NCBI RefSeq assembly: GCF_900096975.1
Contig: NZ_FMYQ01000004.1
Location: 1 to 64,000 of the forward strand
Source: Paraburkholderia lycopersici
Lineage (GTDB): Bacteria; Pseudomonadota; Gammaproteobacteria; Burkholderiales; Burkholderiaceae
Reading direction: 5' to 3'
DNA: 64,000 nucleotides
The translations under genes were made by a program, and so were the position numbers. The notes beneath the pieces are model-generated. The model was not told the origin of the DNA. It saw only the letters and a list, made by a program, of their open reading frames with translations, and did not search any database. Positions 7,815 through 17,364 of the stretch are shown piece after piece. Every line of letters starts with the position of its first letter. The stretch's first letter is position 1.

Positions 7815-8708
7815 ATGTTTATCCGCAAACTGGCTGCCTCAGTCGTCGTAATGACCGGTGTGATCGGCGCGATGGGCGCAAGCGCCAGCGCCTTCGCCGA
7901 CGAATCCGATGTCAACGTGCTCTACGCGGGCTCGCTCGTGAACCTCATGGAAAAGAGCGTGGGCCCCGCGTTCGAAAAGGAAACGGGCCTGCACTTCAAG
8001 GGCTATGCGGCGGGCTCCAACAAGATCGCCAATGAAGTAAAGGGCAAGCTGCGCCGCGGCGACGTGTTCATCAGCGCGAGCCCGAAAGTCAACACGAGCC
8101 TCATGGGCGAGGCCAACGGCAACCACGTCTCGTGGTACGTCGATTTCGCCGAATCGCCGCTCCTGATCGGCTACAACCCGAAGAGCCGCTTCGCCGGCGA
8201 CTTCAAGACGAAAAAATGGGATCAGGTGCTGCAGGAGCCGGGCATCCGCCTTGGCCGCACCGATCCGAAGCTCGACCCCAAGGGCGCCTTCACCGTCGAG
8301 CTCATGACGAAGGCCGCGCAGGCGTACAACCAGCCTGACCTCGTCGAAAAAACGCTTGGCGCGCCGGAGAATCCCGAACAGGTGCTGCCCGAGGAAACGC
8401 TCGTCGGCCGCCTGCAGTCGGGCCAGCTAGACGCGGGCTTCTTCTATTCGACCGAGACTTCGGACCTGAAAATTCCGTCGATCCATCCCGCGCCCGAACT
8501 GAAGATCAAGGCGAACTACACGCTCACGATTCTCAACGATGCGCCCAACAGCGCCGGCGCCGTACGCTTCGTGAACTTCCTGCTCTCGGCCGAGGGCCGC
8601 AAGCTGCTCGCCGAGCACGGCGTGGACGTGACGAAGCCCGCCGTCAACGGCCAGACCCAGGCGATCCCGCCGTCGGTGCAGGCCGTGATCGACGCAGCGC
8701 AGCAATGA
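7815..8708 (+). CDS. modA: Periplasmic molybdate/tungstate-type substrate-binding protein
   Basis: A 297-aa protein with a Sec signal peptide of about 25 residues (cleavage near ASAFA-DES). The mature part starts VNVLYAGSLVNLMEKSVGP and contains EKETGLHFKGYAAGS and RGDVFISASPKV, as in the ModA/WtpA oxyanion-binding group. It delivers the ligand to the ModBC transporter whose gene overlaps it by four bases. ATG 7815 is preferred; GTG 7806 is possible in frame. Preference for molybdate, tungstate or another oxyanion is not readable, but the Mop, ModE and operator context favours molybdate. Confidence 0.82.
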   Translation: MFIRKLAASVVVMTGVIGAMGASASAFADESDVNVLYAGSLVNLMEKSVGPAFEKETGLHFKGYAAGSNKIANEVKGKLRRGDVFISASPKVNTSLMGEANGNHVSWYVDFAESPLLIGYNPKSRFAGDFKTKKWDQVLQEPGIRLGRTDPKLDPKGAFTVELMTKAAQAYNQPDLVEKTLGAPENPEQVLPEETLVGRLQSGQLDAGFFYSTETSDLKIPSIHPAPELKIKANYTLTILNDAPNSAGAVRFVNFLLSAEGRKLLAEHGVDVTKPAVNGQTQAIPPSVQAVIDAAQQ

Positions 8709-10549
8709 CGCAACCCGCGCAGCGTGCCTCAAGGCCGCTCTGGTGGCTCGGCGCGCTGCTCGCGGTCTATCTGTGCGCGCCGTTCGTCGCGAGCGTCCCG
8801 CAGATCGGCCAGGCGGACTGGGCCAGCGTCGACTGGCACGCCACCTGGTCGGCGGTCGGGGTTTCGGTGGCGAGCGCGAGCGTGGCCTCGCTCGTCATCC
8901 TGGTGGGCGGCGTGCCGCTCGGTTACTGGCTCGCGCGTTCGCACGCGCGCGGCGTCGCGCTGCTCGGCTTCGTCGTGCAGTTGCCGCTCGCGCTGCCGCC
9001 GCTCACGAGTGGCGTACTGCTGCTCTTCCTGATCGGGCCTTATAGCGGCATCGGCCAGCTCTTTGGCGGCTCGCTGACCGACTCCTTCACAGGCATCGTG
9101 CTCGCGGAAACCTTCGTGGCCGCGCCGTTCCTGATCGTCGCGTCGCGCTCCGCCTTCAGCGCCGTCGACCCCGTTTACGACGACGTTGCCGCCACGCTCG
9201 GCCATCGCGCCGCGAGCCGCTTCTTTCGCGTCACGCTGCCCATTGCCTGGCCCGCCATCCGCGCGGGGCTCGCGCTCGCCTGGCTGCGCGCGTTCGGCGA
9301 GTTCGGCGCGACCGTGATGGTCGCGTATCACCCGTATTCGCTGCCCGTCTATACCTATGTGGTGTTCGGCGGCCAGGGCCTGCCCGCGATGATGCCGCTC
9401 CTGCTGCCCACGCTCGCCATCGCGATCGTCTGCGCGGTGCTTTCGGTGTACAGCCGCAGCGCGCGCTCGACGGTCGCAGTGAACCACGACAACGCCGACG
9501 AACTCACCGGTTTCACGCCGGCCGCGACGGCTGCGGAGAACGGCGGCCTGCACCTCGCCTTCGCGGCGCAGCGGCGTCTCGGCACGTTCACGCTCGACGT
9601 CGCGTGGCGGCCACAAACGCGGCGGCTCGCGATCATCGGGCCGTCGGGCTCGGGCAAATCGCTCGCGCTGCGCATCATCGCCGGGCTCGAGCCCAACGAT
9701 GCGGGTTCGGTCACGCTCGGCGCGACCGATCTCGGCGCACTGCCGCCCGAGCGCCGCCAGATCGGCTACATGCCGCAAGACTATGGGCTCTTTCCGCACA
9801 TGACGGTGGCGCAGCAACTCGCGTTTCCCGTCGATGCCGACGCCGCCAGCGCGCGCTATTGGCTGACGCACCTCGGCCTCGACACGCTCACCGAGCGCCT
9901 GCCGCAGCAGCTCTCGTTCGGTCAGCGCCAGCGCGTCGCGCTCGCGCGCGCGCTCACGCGCCACACGCAACTGCTGCTGTTCGACGAGCCGTTCGCCGCG
10001 CTCGACACGCCGCGCCGCCGCCGTTTGCAGCAGTCGCTGCGCTCGCTGCAACGCGAGATCGGCGCGGTGACGGTGATCGTCACGCACGATCCCGACGAAG
10101 CGGCCCTGCTCGCCGACGAAGTGCTCGTAATCGAACAGGGGCGCATGCTTCAGGCCGGCGCCGTGGCCGAGGTGTTCCGGCGGCCCGCCACGCTGCGTGT
10201 GGCCGACCTGCTCGGGCTGCACAACGTGGGCGAAGGCATTGTGAATGCCGGCGGCACGATCGAAACGCCGAACGGACTGCGCCTGCCGTGCGCCGACGCG
10301 TCGTTCAAGGTCGGCTCGCGCGTCATGTGGCGGGTGTCGCCGCGCGCGCTCGTCGCGACGCGGGACGGCGCGTGGCAGGGGCGCATCGCCGGCATGTCGC
10401 TGCGTCACGGCGACCGCTACGTCGCGGTCGAGATCGCTGGAGAAACGTTCGACATTGCAGCCGAAGACGCGCCGTCAACGCCTGCAGGAGACCTGCGCTT
10501 CGCGATCGATCCGAACGGCGTGCTCGCGTGGCCCGCGCACGGCTCCTGA
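8705..10549 (+). CDS. modBC: Fused molybdate ABC permease-ATPase (ModBC)
   Basis: A 614-aa protein joining two subunits that are usually separate. Residues about 10-255 are a ModB-type permease with six membrane segments and the EAA-like loop (ATLGHRAASRFFRVTLPIAW). Residues about 280-500 are an ABC ATPase with Walker A GPSGSGKS near 315, signature LSFGQRQRVALARAL near 402 and Walker B LLLFDEPFAALD near 424. The C-terminal 110 residues form a TOBE-like domain. The start overlaps the modA stop (ATGA), so the two are translationally coupled. An iteron-like 18-mer overlaps the stop codon. Confidence 0.88.
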   Translation: MTQPAQRASRPLWWLGALLAVYLCAPFVASVPQIGQADWASVDWHATWSAVGVSVASASVASLVILVGGVPLGYWLARSHARGVALLGFVVQLPLALPPLTSGVLLLFLIGPYSGIGQLFGGSLTDSFTGIVLAETFVAAPFLIVASRSAFSAVDPVYDDVAATLGHRAASRFFRVTLPIAWPAIRAGLALAWLRAFGEFGATVMVAYHPYSLPVYTYVVFGGQGLPAMMPLLLPTLAIAIVCAVLSVYSRSARSTVAVNHDNADELTGFTPAATAAENGGLHLAFAAQRRLGTFTLDVAWRPQTRRLAIIGPSGSGKSLALRIIAGLEPNDAGSVTLGATDLGALPPERRQIGYMPQDYGLFPHMTVAQQLAFPVDADAASARYWLTHLGLDTLTERLPQQLSFGQRQRVALARALTRHTQLLLFDEPFAALDTPRRRRLQQSLRSLQREIGAVTVIVTHDPDEAALLADEVLVIEQGRMLQAGAVAEVFRRPATLRVADLLGLHNVGEGIVNAGGTIETPNGLRLPCADASFKVGSRVMWRVSPRALVATRDGAWQGRIAGMSLRHGDRYVAVEIAGETFDIAAEDAPSTPAGDLRFAIDPNGVLAWPAHGS

Positions 10550-10928
10550 AAACTCTCACCTTTCGCGCCGGGGCGCCCGCCCCTGCGTCATGTCTGTGTA
10601 TGAAAAAGCTCCGTTTTGAGGGGCTTTTCGCGTAAGCGGTTAGCGCTTCGAAGCGCGCTTTCGCACCGTCGCGCATAGATCCCGAAAACGCTCACCTTTG
10701 AGCGCATCACGCCCGTACGCGCAAAGTTTTGATTGCTAACACCTGGCACAAGGCAATATTCGCATCCCTTAACCTAGGACTGCCAGGAAATTCTTGCGCG
10801 CCGAATTCCTGCTTTCCGCGACTTCCGGAGCACGAAGCATCGGGAAAAGACGGCGTCGACGGTGATTGCCGGACGGTGCCTCGACGAACCGCTACGATGC
10901 GCGTTCCCGCCTCCCGAATTTTCTCACC
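10543..10928 (-). repeat. Three dispersed origin-type iterons
   Basis: Copies of the 18-bp iteron GGTGAG-N4-TTCGGGAG, read on the minus strand, lie at 10543-10560, 10679-10696 and 10911-10928. For example the second reads GGTGAGCGTTTTCGGGAT. They are about 21 kb from the main array at 31974-33309 but match it as well as array members match each other. The 398 bases between modBC and the next gene hold these sites and nothing else that I recognise. Confidence 0.75.
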
Positions 10929-10947
10929 TTTGGCCACGCGGCCGCAC

Positions 10948-11970
10948 TCAAATCATAAAGCGGCTGTCTTCGACGAGCACGCGCGGCAGCGGCTGGAGAT
11001 CGGCGCGCGCAAAGCGCACCAGCGAGAAGGCGCGCAAACCCTGCGGACTTGCCGGCAAGCGCGCGAGCGGAAAGACGATCGATGCACTGTCGCATGGGCC
11101 GCCGCTTTCGAGCACGACATTCATCGGGCTCAAACAGATTTCGCGCATTTCGACGTTCGCGTATTGCGCGGGACTCGCGAGCACGTCGCAGATCACGGCA
11201 AGCTCATGCTCCAGCGCTTCGCTCTTGAGGCCGAGTTCGGCGATATCTCGCTCGTTCTCCGCGATCTGCGCCTCGACCTTCGCCACTTCGGCGGCGTTTT
11301 GCATTGCCTGCTCGCCCAGCATGCGCTGCGTACCCGCGCCGTGACGCGTAAGCAGTTGCAGACGCGTTCTGAGGAGTGCGCGCTCCTGTTCGAGCGCGTC
11401 GCGGCGCGATTCGTCGGCGCCGATCTGCTCGAGTCCGGCCAGCGCGATCTGCTCGACCACGCGCTGCACGATCTGCTCGCGCAAATCACCTTCGGTTTCG
11501 CCGCACACGCGCACCTGGTGGTCGTCGAAGCTCAGCGTGGTCTGCATGACGTCCGTATGGACCTCGTCGCCATGCTGCTCGACACCGAAGGCACGCCGCT
11601 CGTTCACCGCCATGCCGAGCACCCCATAAGTCTCACGCGCGAGCGGATGGTCATCGAACCAGGCATGCAGTTCGAGCGAGCGGCTCAACACATGCCCGAC
11701 TTCGTCGGGCGCGGCAAAGAACGCGTGGATGTACGGGTCGCTCAGCCAGGTGGCAGCGCTCGCCTCGCGCGCGGAAGGCATGCGGTCCACCACGTCGCGC
11801 ACGTACGCGACCGAATGCCCGAGCGCTGGCGCAAGCCGCCCGCGCCATTCGGGCACGAGCTTGAGTGTGGGGCTGAGCACGAGCAACCGCTCGATCAGCG
11901 TGGAGATTTGTGGCGATTCCGACGCCTGATTCTCGCGGGCGCGCGGCCGAATCCAGTCGAGGATACTCAT
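10948..11970 (-). CDS. Hypothetical protein with a central coiled coil
   Basis: A 340-aa protein starting MSILDWIRPRARENQ. The first 190 residues look globular. A coiled coil follows (about 190-285, for example AAEVAKVEAQIAENERDIAE), then a C-terminal beta-like domain ending LVEDSRFMI. It has no signal peptide or membrane helices. The start at 11970 has GGAG about 10 bases upstream. I do not recognise the family. It is flanked on both sides by iteron-like 18-mers and stands alone on the minus strand. Confidence 0.6.
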   Translation of the reverse strand: MSILDWIRPRARENQASESPQISTLIERLLVLSPTLKLVPEWRGRLAPALGHSVAYVRDVVDRMPSAREASAATWLSDPYIHAFFAAPDEVGHVLSRSLELHAWFDDHPLARETYGVLGMAVNERRAFGVEQHGDEVHTDVMQTTLSFDDHQVRVCGETEGDLREQIVQRVVEQIALAGLEQIGADESRRDALEQERALLRTRLQLLTRHGAGTQRMLGEQAMQNAAEVAKVEAQIAENERDIAELGLKSEALEHELAVICDVLASPAQYANVEMREICLSPMNVVLESGGPCDSASIVFPLARLPASPQGLRAFSLVRFARADLQPLPRVLVEDSRFMI

Positions 11971-12087
11971 GAAAAACTCCGTTGCAGCCCGCCGGAACGT
12001 GGCGAACCGCAAACGACTATACCGCGAATCGCGACGTGTCCTCACGGAGGCCGCCGCGGCGCAGCAATGCCGTACGCCATGTGCATG

Positions 12088-12358
12088 CCCCCGAAAACAC
12101 TCACCTTTATACGACGTGACATGGGCTGCATGCGCAGGACGCGGGTGCCGGAAATGCGCTATGGTGCGCCGAAAAATCGCGCGTCACCCACCGGCAGTGA
12201 GACGACGGTCCCGCAAACGCTCACCTTTTGTTTTACGACGTGTGCCTTCCTGGCGTGGCTGAATCGTATCGCGCCCAGGCGGCGATTCGCCGTCACCCTT
12301 CCCGTAAGCACTCACCTTCGGGCCTTGCTGCGCAAGGTCGATCCCGAACATCCTCACC
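12088..12358 (-). repeat. Four dispersed origin-type iterons
   Basis: Copies on the minus strand lie at 12088-12105 (GGTGAGTGTTTTCGGGGG), 12208-12225, 12299-12316 and 12341-12358. All keep GGTGAG, a 4-base spacer and a CGGG-type right half. They fill the gap of about 420 bases between the coiled-coil gene and the broken hydrolase. This is the densest iteron group outside the origin. Confidence 0.78.
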
Positions 12359-12393
12359 ATAAAACGCTCGCGCCATTCACGGCTCGAGGATGA

Positions 12394-13173
12394 GCTTCAT
12401 CACTCGAAATTGATACGCAATCCAAATTATCGTCTTCCGCAGATGGAGTCTGCCTGACCAGCTTTCCCCCGCTTTCAATTCGCGCGCAGGCGCAGACGGT
12501 TGCGCGCTTCATCGAAGCGCGGGGGCTCGAAGCGCCCGTGCTCGTGGGGCATTCGTTGGGCGGAGCAATCGCGCTGGCCGTGGCGCTCGACCATCCGCAC
12601 ACCGTTTCGCGGCTCGCGCTGATCGCGCCGCTCACCCATGTCCAGGCGGAGGTGCCCACGGCCTTCCGCGCGCTCCTGCTGCGATCGGCTACCGTACGAC
12701 GCTTCGTGGCGCACACGTTCGCTACGCCAATCGGCCTCGCCACGAGTTCAACCGCCCTCAAGCGGGTATTCGCGCCCGAAGCCGTGCCGCACGATTTCCG
12801 CACGCGCGGCGGCGCGCTCCTGAGCCTGCGGCCCGGCGCCTTCTATAACGCATCGGCGGATCTCGTGGCGATCGAAGACGCCAGCGATCTCGCACAGATG
12901 GAACAACGCTACGCATTGCTAACCATTCCCGCGAACGTGCTCTTCGGACGACAGGACACTGTCCTCGACTGGCGCCGCCACGGCGACGCACTGTGCCACC
13001 GCTCGCCTCGGGCCACGCTCAAGGTGGTGGACGGCGGCCACATGCTGCCCGTCACGGCACCGTCCACGACTTACGACTGGCTGCGTTCCGCAATTGGCGG
13101 TACGGTGCGCGAGAGCAGCGCATGCGAGAGCGACTCCTGGAAGTCCTCACCTATGTTTGTATCGGTGAACTGA
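12394..13173 (+). pseudogene. Alpha/beta hydrolase remnant, N-terminus missing
   Basis: The readable frame carries the nucleophile elbow GHSLGG at the start of an otherwise normal second half: a cap region and a late HMLPVTAP segment with the catalytic His. Sequence upstream of the elbow (IRAQAQTVARFIEARGLEAP) is hydrolase-like only for about 30 residues and then reads into unrelated DNA up to an in-frame stop at 12391. The first 80-100 residues, including the oxyanion-hole strand, are absent and no good start codon precedes the elbow. The last residues read into an iteron copy at 13134. It is most likely a 5'-deleted gene. Confidence 0.7.
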
Positions 13174-13194
13174 CGACGCTGCGGACACCTCACC
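13134..13194 (-). repeat. Dispersed iteron pair at the end of the hydrolase remnant
   Basis: A good copy at 13134-13151 (minus strand GGTGAGGACTTCCAGGAG) overlaps the last codons of the broken hydrolase. A weaker one follows at 13177-13194. They sit between the remnant and the DsbG-like gene. Confidence 0.6.
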
Positions 13195-13205
13195 GCTGCA
13201 AGTGT

Positions 13206-13823
13206 TCACCGATAGCGTTGCAGTTCGGGGTCGGTGACAGGTTGCGCCGGCAGGTTCAGCATGCCCGGCAGCTGGCTCAGCTTCGGCAAGCCGCCCACAT
13301 CGGCCCAGCGCCCGCCGGAGCCCTGATAGATGAGCGTAGGCGTGCCTTCGAAGCCGAGGTCCTGAAACAGCTTGATGTTGTTGTCGAGCGTGCTCTGGTC
13401 GGCAGCCGTGACGTGCGCCAGCGGCACGATGCCACCCGACTCGTCCTTCTCCGAGTAATGCGTTTCGAGTTGCTTGAGCAACGCGGCGCCATCTTTCGCC
13501 TCCAGCAAGGCGGCAGCCTTACCCGCCGAATCGGGCTTCAGAAAGCCCATAGGAATCCAGTGCACCTGCAAACCCGCCGCTTCATACGGTTGCAGCGCTT
13601 TCCACACCAGGTGACAGTAAATGCAGTTTGGGTCCATAAAGACATAAAGCGTCGACTTCACGTTCGCGCCGTTCGCACCTTCGACGATGGCGGTCGCATT
13701 CTGGAAGCTGGCGGCGGCAGTTGCCGGCAACCAGGTCGCTTCCGGGCTATCGGCGGCCATGGCGGACGTGGCTGCCATAGCCAGCGCGCCTGCGGCGATC
13801 AGCATGCATGTGAGCGTCTTCAT
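13206..13823 (-). CDS. DsbG/DsbC-like periplasmic thiol:disulfide protein
   Basis: A 205-aa protein with a Sec signal peptide (about 22 residues, ending MAA-DSPE) and a thioredoxin-fold domain. The redox motif C-I-Y-C lies in VFMDPNCIYCHLVWKAL, and the cis-Pro loop is FEGTPTLIY. DsbG and DsbC use an N-terminal dimerisation domain of about 60 residues; here the catalytic domain starts about 30 residues after the signal peptide, so this is a short form that may be monomeric. AGAGGAAG supports the ATG at 13823. The following 399 bases to 14222 contain one iteron copy and no gene. Confidence 0.75.
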   Translation of the reverse strand: MKTLTCMLIAAGALAMAATSAMAADSPEATWLPATAAASFQNATAIVEGANGANVKSTLYVFMDPNCIYCHLVWKALQPYEAAGLQVHWIPMGFLKPDSAGKAAALLEAKDGAALLKQLETHYSEKDESGGIVPLAHVTAADQSTLDNNIKLFQDLGFEGTPTLIYQGSGGRWADVGGLPKLSQLPGMLNLPAQPVTDPELQRYR

Positions 13824-13955
13824 ACTCTTCCTCTGACTTGGTGTGGCGCGCAACGCCGCGCGCACGCCCGCTAACGCGAAGCCCCGTATCTTAGGGTCAC
13901 GCAGTGGCGCGCCACTGACGCCAATATGGCAAAGCGGTCAGGTTTAGCGGTGAAA

Positions 13956-13973
13956 GGTGAGGGTTTGCGGGAA
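13956..13973 (+). repeat. Dispersed iteron, plus orientation
   Basis: GGTGAGGGTTTGCGGGAA matches the origin iteron. It is the only clear copy of the 10.5-14 kb group in the plus orientation, which is the orientation of the main array. Confidence 0.7.
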
Positions 13974-14222
13974 GCATGAGCGCTTGCGGACCCGCGCTTC
14001 ACAGGAAGGGCGCGGTCCCGGTACTGCAGGAGCATGTTTTCGTCCTTTTCCGGAAAAGCGCCCGCGGGCGCTATGGCGGATTTATACAGAACAAAGCCGC
14101 GCTTTGGCCTGGCCTCTTCTACCATCGGCTCGGTAACAGTTGAAGCTGCATGATCCCGCAACAGCGGCGGGCTCATCCCGATTAGGTATCCCGACAATCG
14201 ATTTCGGGTGTGTGTGACGCTC

Positions 14223-15239
14223 TCACGCCGCCGTCCTGTTGCCCGGAAAAGGCAATTCGGAACCATCGAATTCGATCTCATGCGTGGCCAGGTCGCCGCC
14301 GCGCTTCATCTGCTCCGTCCAAATCTGGCTATCGGGAAACCAGAAGGCATTTTCGCGTGGCGGCGCGACAAGTTTCACCGGCAGCGATGGATTGAAAATC
14401 TTCGACCAGGCCGAGAGATATGAAGGCGTCTTGATCAGATACCCGCAATTTGCGAGAAGCAGGCTAGCGACCAGTGCTTCGCGGCCGATTGCGAGTCCCG
14501 GATGTCCGCTGAAGTGCACAGGTTTTTCTCCCGTCGCGAGCAGTGTGGCGGGCGCGACGTTGACCGGCACGGCGAAGCCCCAGTTCACGAAGAAATCAAG
14601 GAAAGCCTGCTCGTCGCTGGAAACGAAGATGTTGGTGAGACGGGGTTCGTCGCGGAGCGTCCTCTCAACCGTACGGCAAAACGTATCCCGTTCGATCGTA
14701 TGGGCCTCGAACCTCTTGTCGGTGCCGCGAAAATGGACGCCCAGTGTCGTTGCGCCGATACCAAGTCGTTGACGGATGCCGTCGACCTCCTCGCGGATCG
14801 ATGCGGTTGGCTGGTAGTTCGACAGGAACAACGTACTCGCCCGATCGAGTTCAAGCCCCGATTCGTACCGGCGAAAACCCAGATCACCCAGATCGCTCAC
14901 GACGGACGTTCGCAAACGCAGGCTCGCGGCTACCGGCGCTGGCGCGAGGTTTTCAAAGCATTCGGCAAGCCAGTCGATCTTGCCCTGCGCGTCACCATAA
15001 CTGCCGCCGCGCGCGGAAACGACCGGCGTGAGATGCTTCTCATCGCAGTACAGCAAGATGCACAAGACGATTTGCATCACGGAGAAAAAGCCTGAACCTG
15101 CGCGGATCTCTATGACGAAGTAGCCACGGTTGAGGCGCTGCACAGCATGCACGGAAAGGCGGGATGGTGTATTAAGCGCATTCTTGAAGCCTTCGCTGCG
15201 CCGGACCTGTCTTGCGAACTCGATGAAATCTCCAAACAT
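14223..15239 (-). CDS. NodZ/O-fucosyltransferase-like glycosyltransferase
   Basis: A 338-aa protein with no signal peptide. The central motif LGVHFRGTDKRFEAH resembles the H-x-R-G-x-D GDP-fucose-binding motif of NodZ and related alpha-1,6-fucosyltransferases. A later segment TNIFVSSDEQAFLDFF fits the second conserved block of that fold, followed by LLLANCGYLIKTPSYLSAWS. AGGAGG upstream supports the ATG at 15239. It is a single gene with no other glycan genes nearby. The DNA is less GC-rich than its neighbours and the next 285 bases are AT-rich, suggesting possible transfer. The acceptor is unknown. Confidence 0.55.
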   Translation of the reverse strand: MFGDFIEFARQVRRSEGFKNALNTPSRLSVHAVQRLNRGYFVIEIRAGSGFFSVMQIVLCILLYCDEKHLTPVVSARGGSYGDAQGKIDWLAECFENLAPAPVAASLRLRTSVVSDLGDLGFRRYESGLELDRASTLFLSNYQPTASIREEVDGIRQRLGIGATTLGVHFRGTDKRFEAHTIERDTFCRTVERTLRDEPRLTNIFVSSDEQAFLDFFVNWGFAVPVNVAPATLLATGEKPVHFSGHPGLAIGREALVASLLLANCGYLIKTPSYLSAWSKIFNPSLPVKLVAPPRENAFWFPDSQIWTEQMKRGGDLATHEIEFDGSELPFPGNRTAA

Positions 15240-15524
15240 GAGAAGTCCCTCCTGTCGCCGGCAATATGCGATGGCAGGCCAGCATTAGTCTAAGGATTCA
15301 GTTGTCGCGCGCAAAAATTTCATTACCGCCTGCATCAGTTAATTAGTCAAACTTATTAAGAATAAATGGAGAAATTTGTCGAAACTTTCTTCATCCTAGC
15401 CGACATCGGCATGCGTTCTCGATCGGAAAAAAATAAGGTTATGTGGGGCACCGTACGAATCCGATGTTCTCTTTTACACACATCCCTATTCAAACCACAT
15501 CCGGGGCTAATTTTCAAATGGGCT

Positions 15525-17138
15525 TCAGGTAGCCTGAACTGCCGCCGTCTGCTCCGGCGCAGCCACCGGGCGGGCCGCCAGGTCTGCGCCATCGAGGCGG
15601 AATACTTCGACCGCCGAACTCAACCGCTGCGCCTGCTCGTTCAACGACACGGCCGCGGCAGCAGCCTGCTCGACGAGCGCCGCATTCTGCTGCGTAACCT
15701 GATCCATCTGCGAGATCGCGAGATTGATCTGCTCGATGCCGACACGCTGCTCGGACGAGGCCATTTCGATATCGTGCATGATCGCACTCACGCGCGTAAT
15801 CGATTCGACGATCTGCTTCATGGCATCGCCCGATCGTTTCACGATTTCGGCGCCGTTCCCAACTCGCGCTCCCGAATCCTGTATGACGTCCTTGATCTCG
15901 CGTGCAGCCGCCGCGCTGCGCTGCGAGAGCGAGCGAACCTCCCCGGCAACCACCGCGAAACCGCGGCCGTGTTCGCCCGCGCGCGCCGACTCCACGGCGG
16001 CGTTCAGTGCAAGGATGTTGGTCTGGAATGCGATGCCCTCGATCATCCCGACGATCTCGCCGATGCGACGCGAATCGCCGACGATGCCGTCCATCGCGCT
16101 GCTCACCTCGTCGGTCAGTTCGCCCCCCTGGCTTGCGAGCGACGAGGCATTCGCCGCGAGCGAACTCGCGACCTTCGCGTTGTCGGCGGTCTGCGATAGC
16201 GTGGTCGTCAGTTCCTCGATGCTCGCGACGGTTTCTTCGAGCGAGGCCGCCTGCTGCTCGGTGCGTTGCGAGAGGTCCGAGTTGCCGGCGGCGATCTCGG
16301 ACACGCCCGTGTTGATCGTATCGACGCCGCCGCGCACGTCGCGCACGGTGGCGATCAGCGACGCCTGCATCTTCGAGAGCGCGCGCATCAGGCGGCCCAT
16401 CTCGTTCGAGCTGTCCGCGACGATGTGCGCACCGAGGTCGCCGGCGGCGATACGCTCGAAGTGCTCGACGGCGGCGTCGGCCGGATGCACGATCGCGCGC
16501 ACGAGCCACAGGCGCATCATCAACGCGACGAGCAAGGTGAACACGAGGCCGATCGCCACCGCGGTCGTCACGAAGGAGAAGCGCTTCTGGGCGTCGTCGT
16601 AGCGCTGCGCGCCGCGATCGAGTTGCACTTTCTCCACGGCGATCATGGCCTTCTCGTATGCGCCGTACAGCTTCGGCAACTGGTACGCCTGCAATTTGAG
16701 GAACGCGTCCCGGTTGTCGCTCTTCAGGGCCGCCAGCGCAGGCGCGACGCCGTCGTGCAGGAACACGTCGCGCTTCGCCTGCATGTCGCGCACCAGATCG
16801 CCTTTGTCGCCGTCGAGTGTCGCGAGAAATGCGGCGAGCTTGTCGTCCGAGATCTTCATATATTGATCAGAACGCCTAAGCACGCCTTGCGCGCCGTCCG
16901 CATCATGCAGGTCGTCGAGCGACGCATAGGTGGCAAGCGCAAGACGCAACCGGAGCAACTGGCCCGTACTGCTCTCCAGGTTCGCAACGGCGGGGGTGTC
17001 GACGGTGTAGGTTTGCCTGAGCGCTTCGTTGCTCTCACGCAGCGAAAGCAGCCCGACGGCGGCACCCGTTATCAGGGTTATCGCGAAGACAACGACCATC
17101 AGGGTAAGACAGGTTCGAATCGACAGATTTTTTGCCAT
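15525..17138 (-). CDS. Methyl-accepting chemotaxis protein (Tar-like)
   Basis: A 537-aa inner-membrane chemoreceptor. A first membrane helix (about 10-32) is followed by a periplasmic four-helix-bundle ligand domain to about residue 190, a second helix (about 192-212), a HAMP domain, and the signalling domain. The hairpin tip reads [21 protein letters not shown], typical of Tsr/Tar-class receptors that contact CheA and CheW. Methylation helices flank it ([16 protein letters not shown]). The C-terminus has no NWETF-type CheR/CheB tether. The ligand cannot be read. It is alone on the minus strand with no chemotaxis operon adjacent. Confidence 0.92.
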   Translation of the reverse strand: MAKNLSIRTCLTLMVVVFAITLITGAAVGLLSLRESNEALRQTYTVDTPAVANLESSTGQLLRLRLALATYASLDDLHDADGAQGVLRRSDQYMKISDDKLAAFLATLDGDKGDLVRDMQAKRDVFLHDGVAPALAALKSDNRDAFLKLQAYQLPKLYGAYEKAMIAVEKVQLDRGAQRYDDAQKRFSFVTTAVAIGLVFTLLVALMMRLWLVRAIVHPADAAVEHFERIAAGDLGAHIVADSSNEMGRLMRALSKMQASLIATVRDVRGGVDTINTGVSEIAAGNSDLSQRTEQQAASLEETVASIEELTTTLSQTADNAKVASSLAANASSLASQGGELTDEVSSAMDGIVGDSRRIGEIVGMIEGIAFQTNILALNAAVESARAGEHGRGFAVVAGEVRSLSQRSAAAAREIKDVIQDSGARVGNGAEIVKRSGDAMKQIVESITRVSAIMHDIEMASSEQRVGIEQINLAISQMDQVTQQNAALVEQAAAAAVSLNEQAQRLSSAVEVFRLDGADLAARPVAAPEQTAAVQAT

Positions 17139-17364
17139 GACTAACGATCAAGCAGGGTGAGCCGGACATGCGCAACGCGCCTTCTGGTTTGCGGCGCGGT
17201 GCGGAAGGACCTAAAGGAAATGGAGTGCTGCCAGCCGTCCGGGGCCGGTGGGGGACGCCCGCATCGCCATGCCAGGCGCCGGGCGACATTCGGTTGCGCG
17301 GGACGCCTCATCGCGATGCCCGCGATCGCGTCGTCCCGCCCGATGCCTGCACGAAGTGCGCTGG

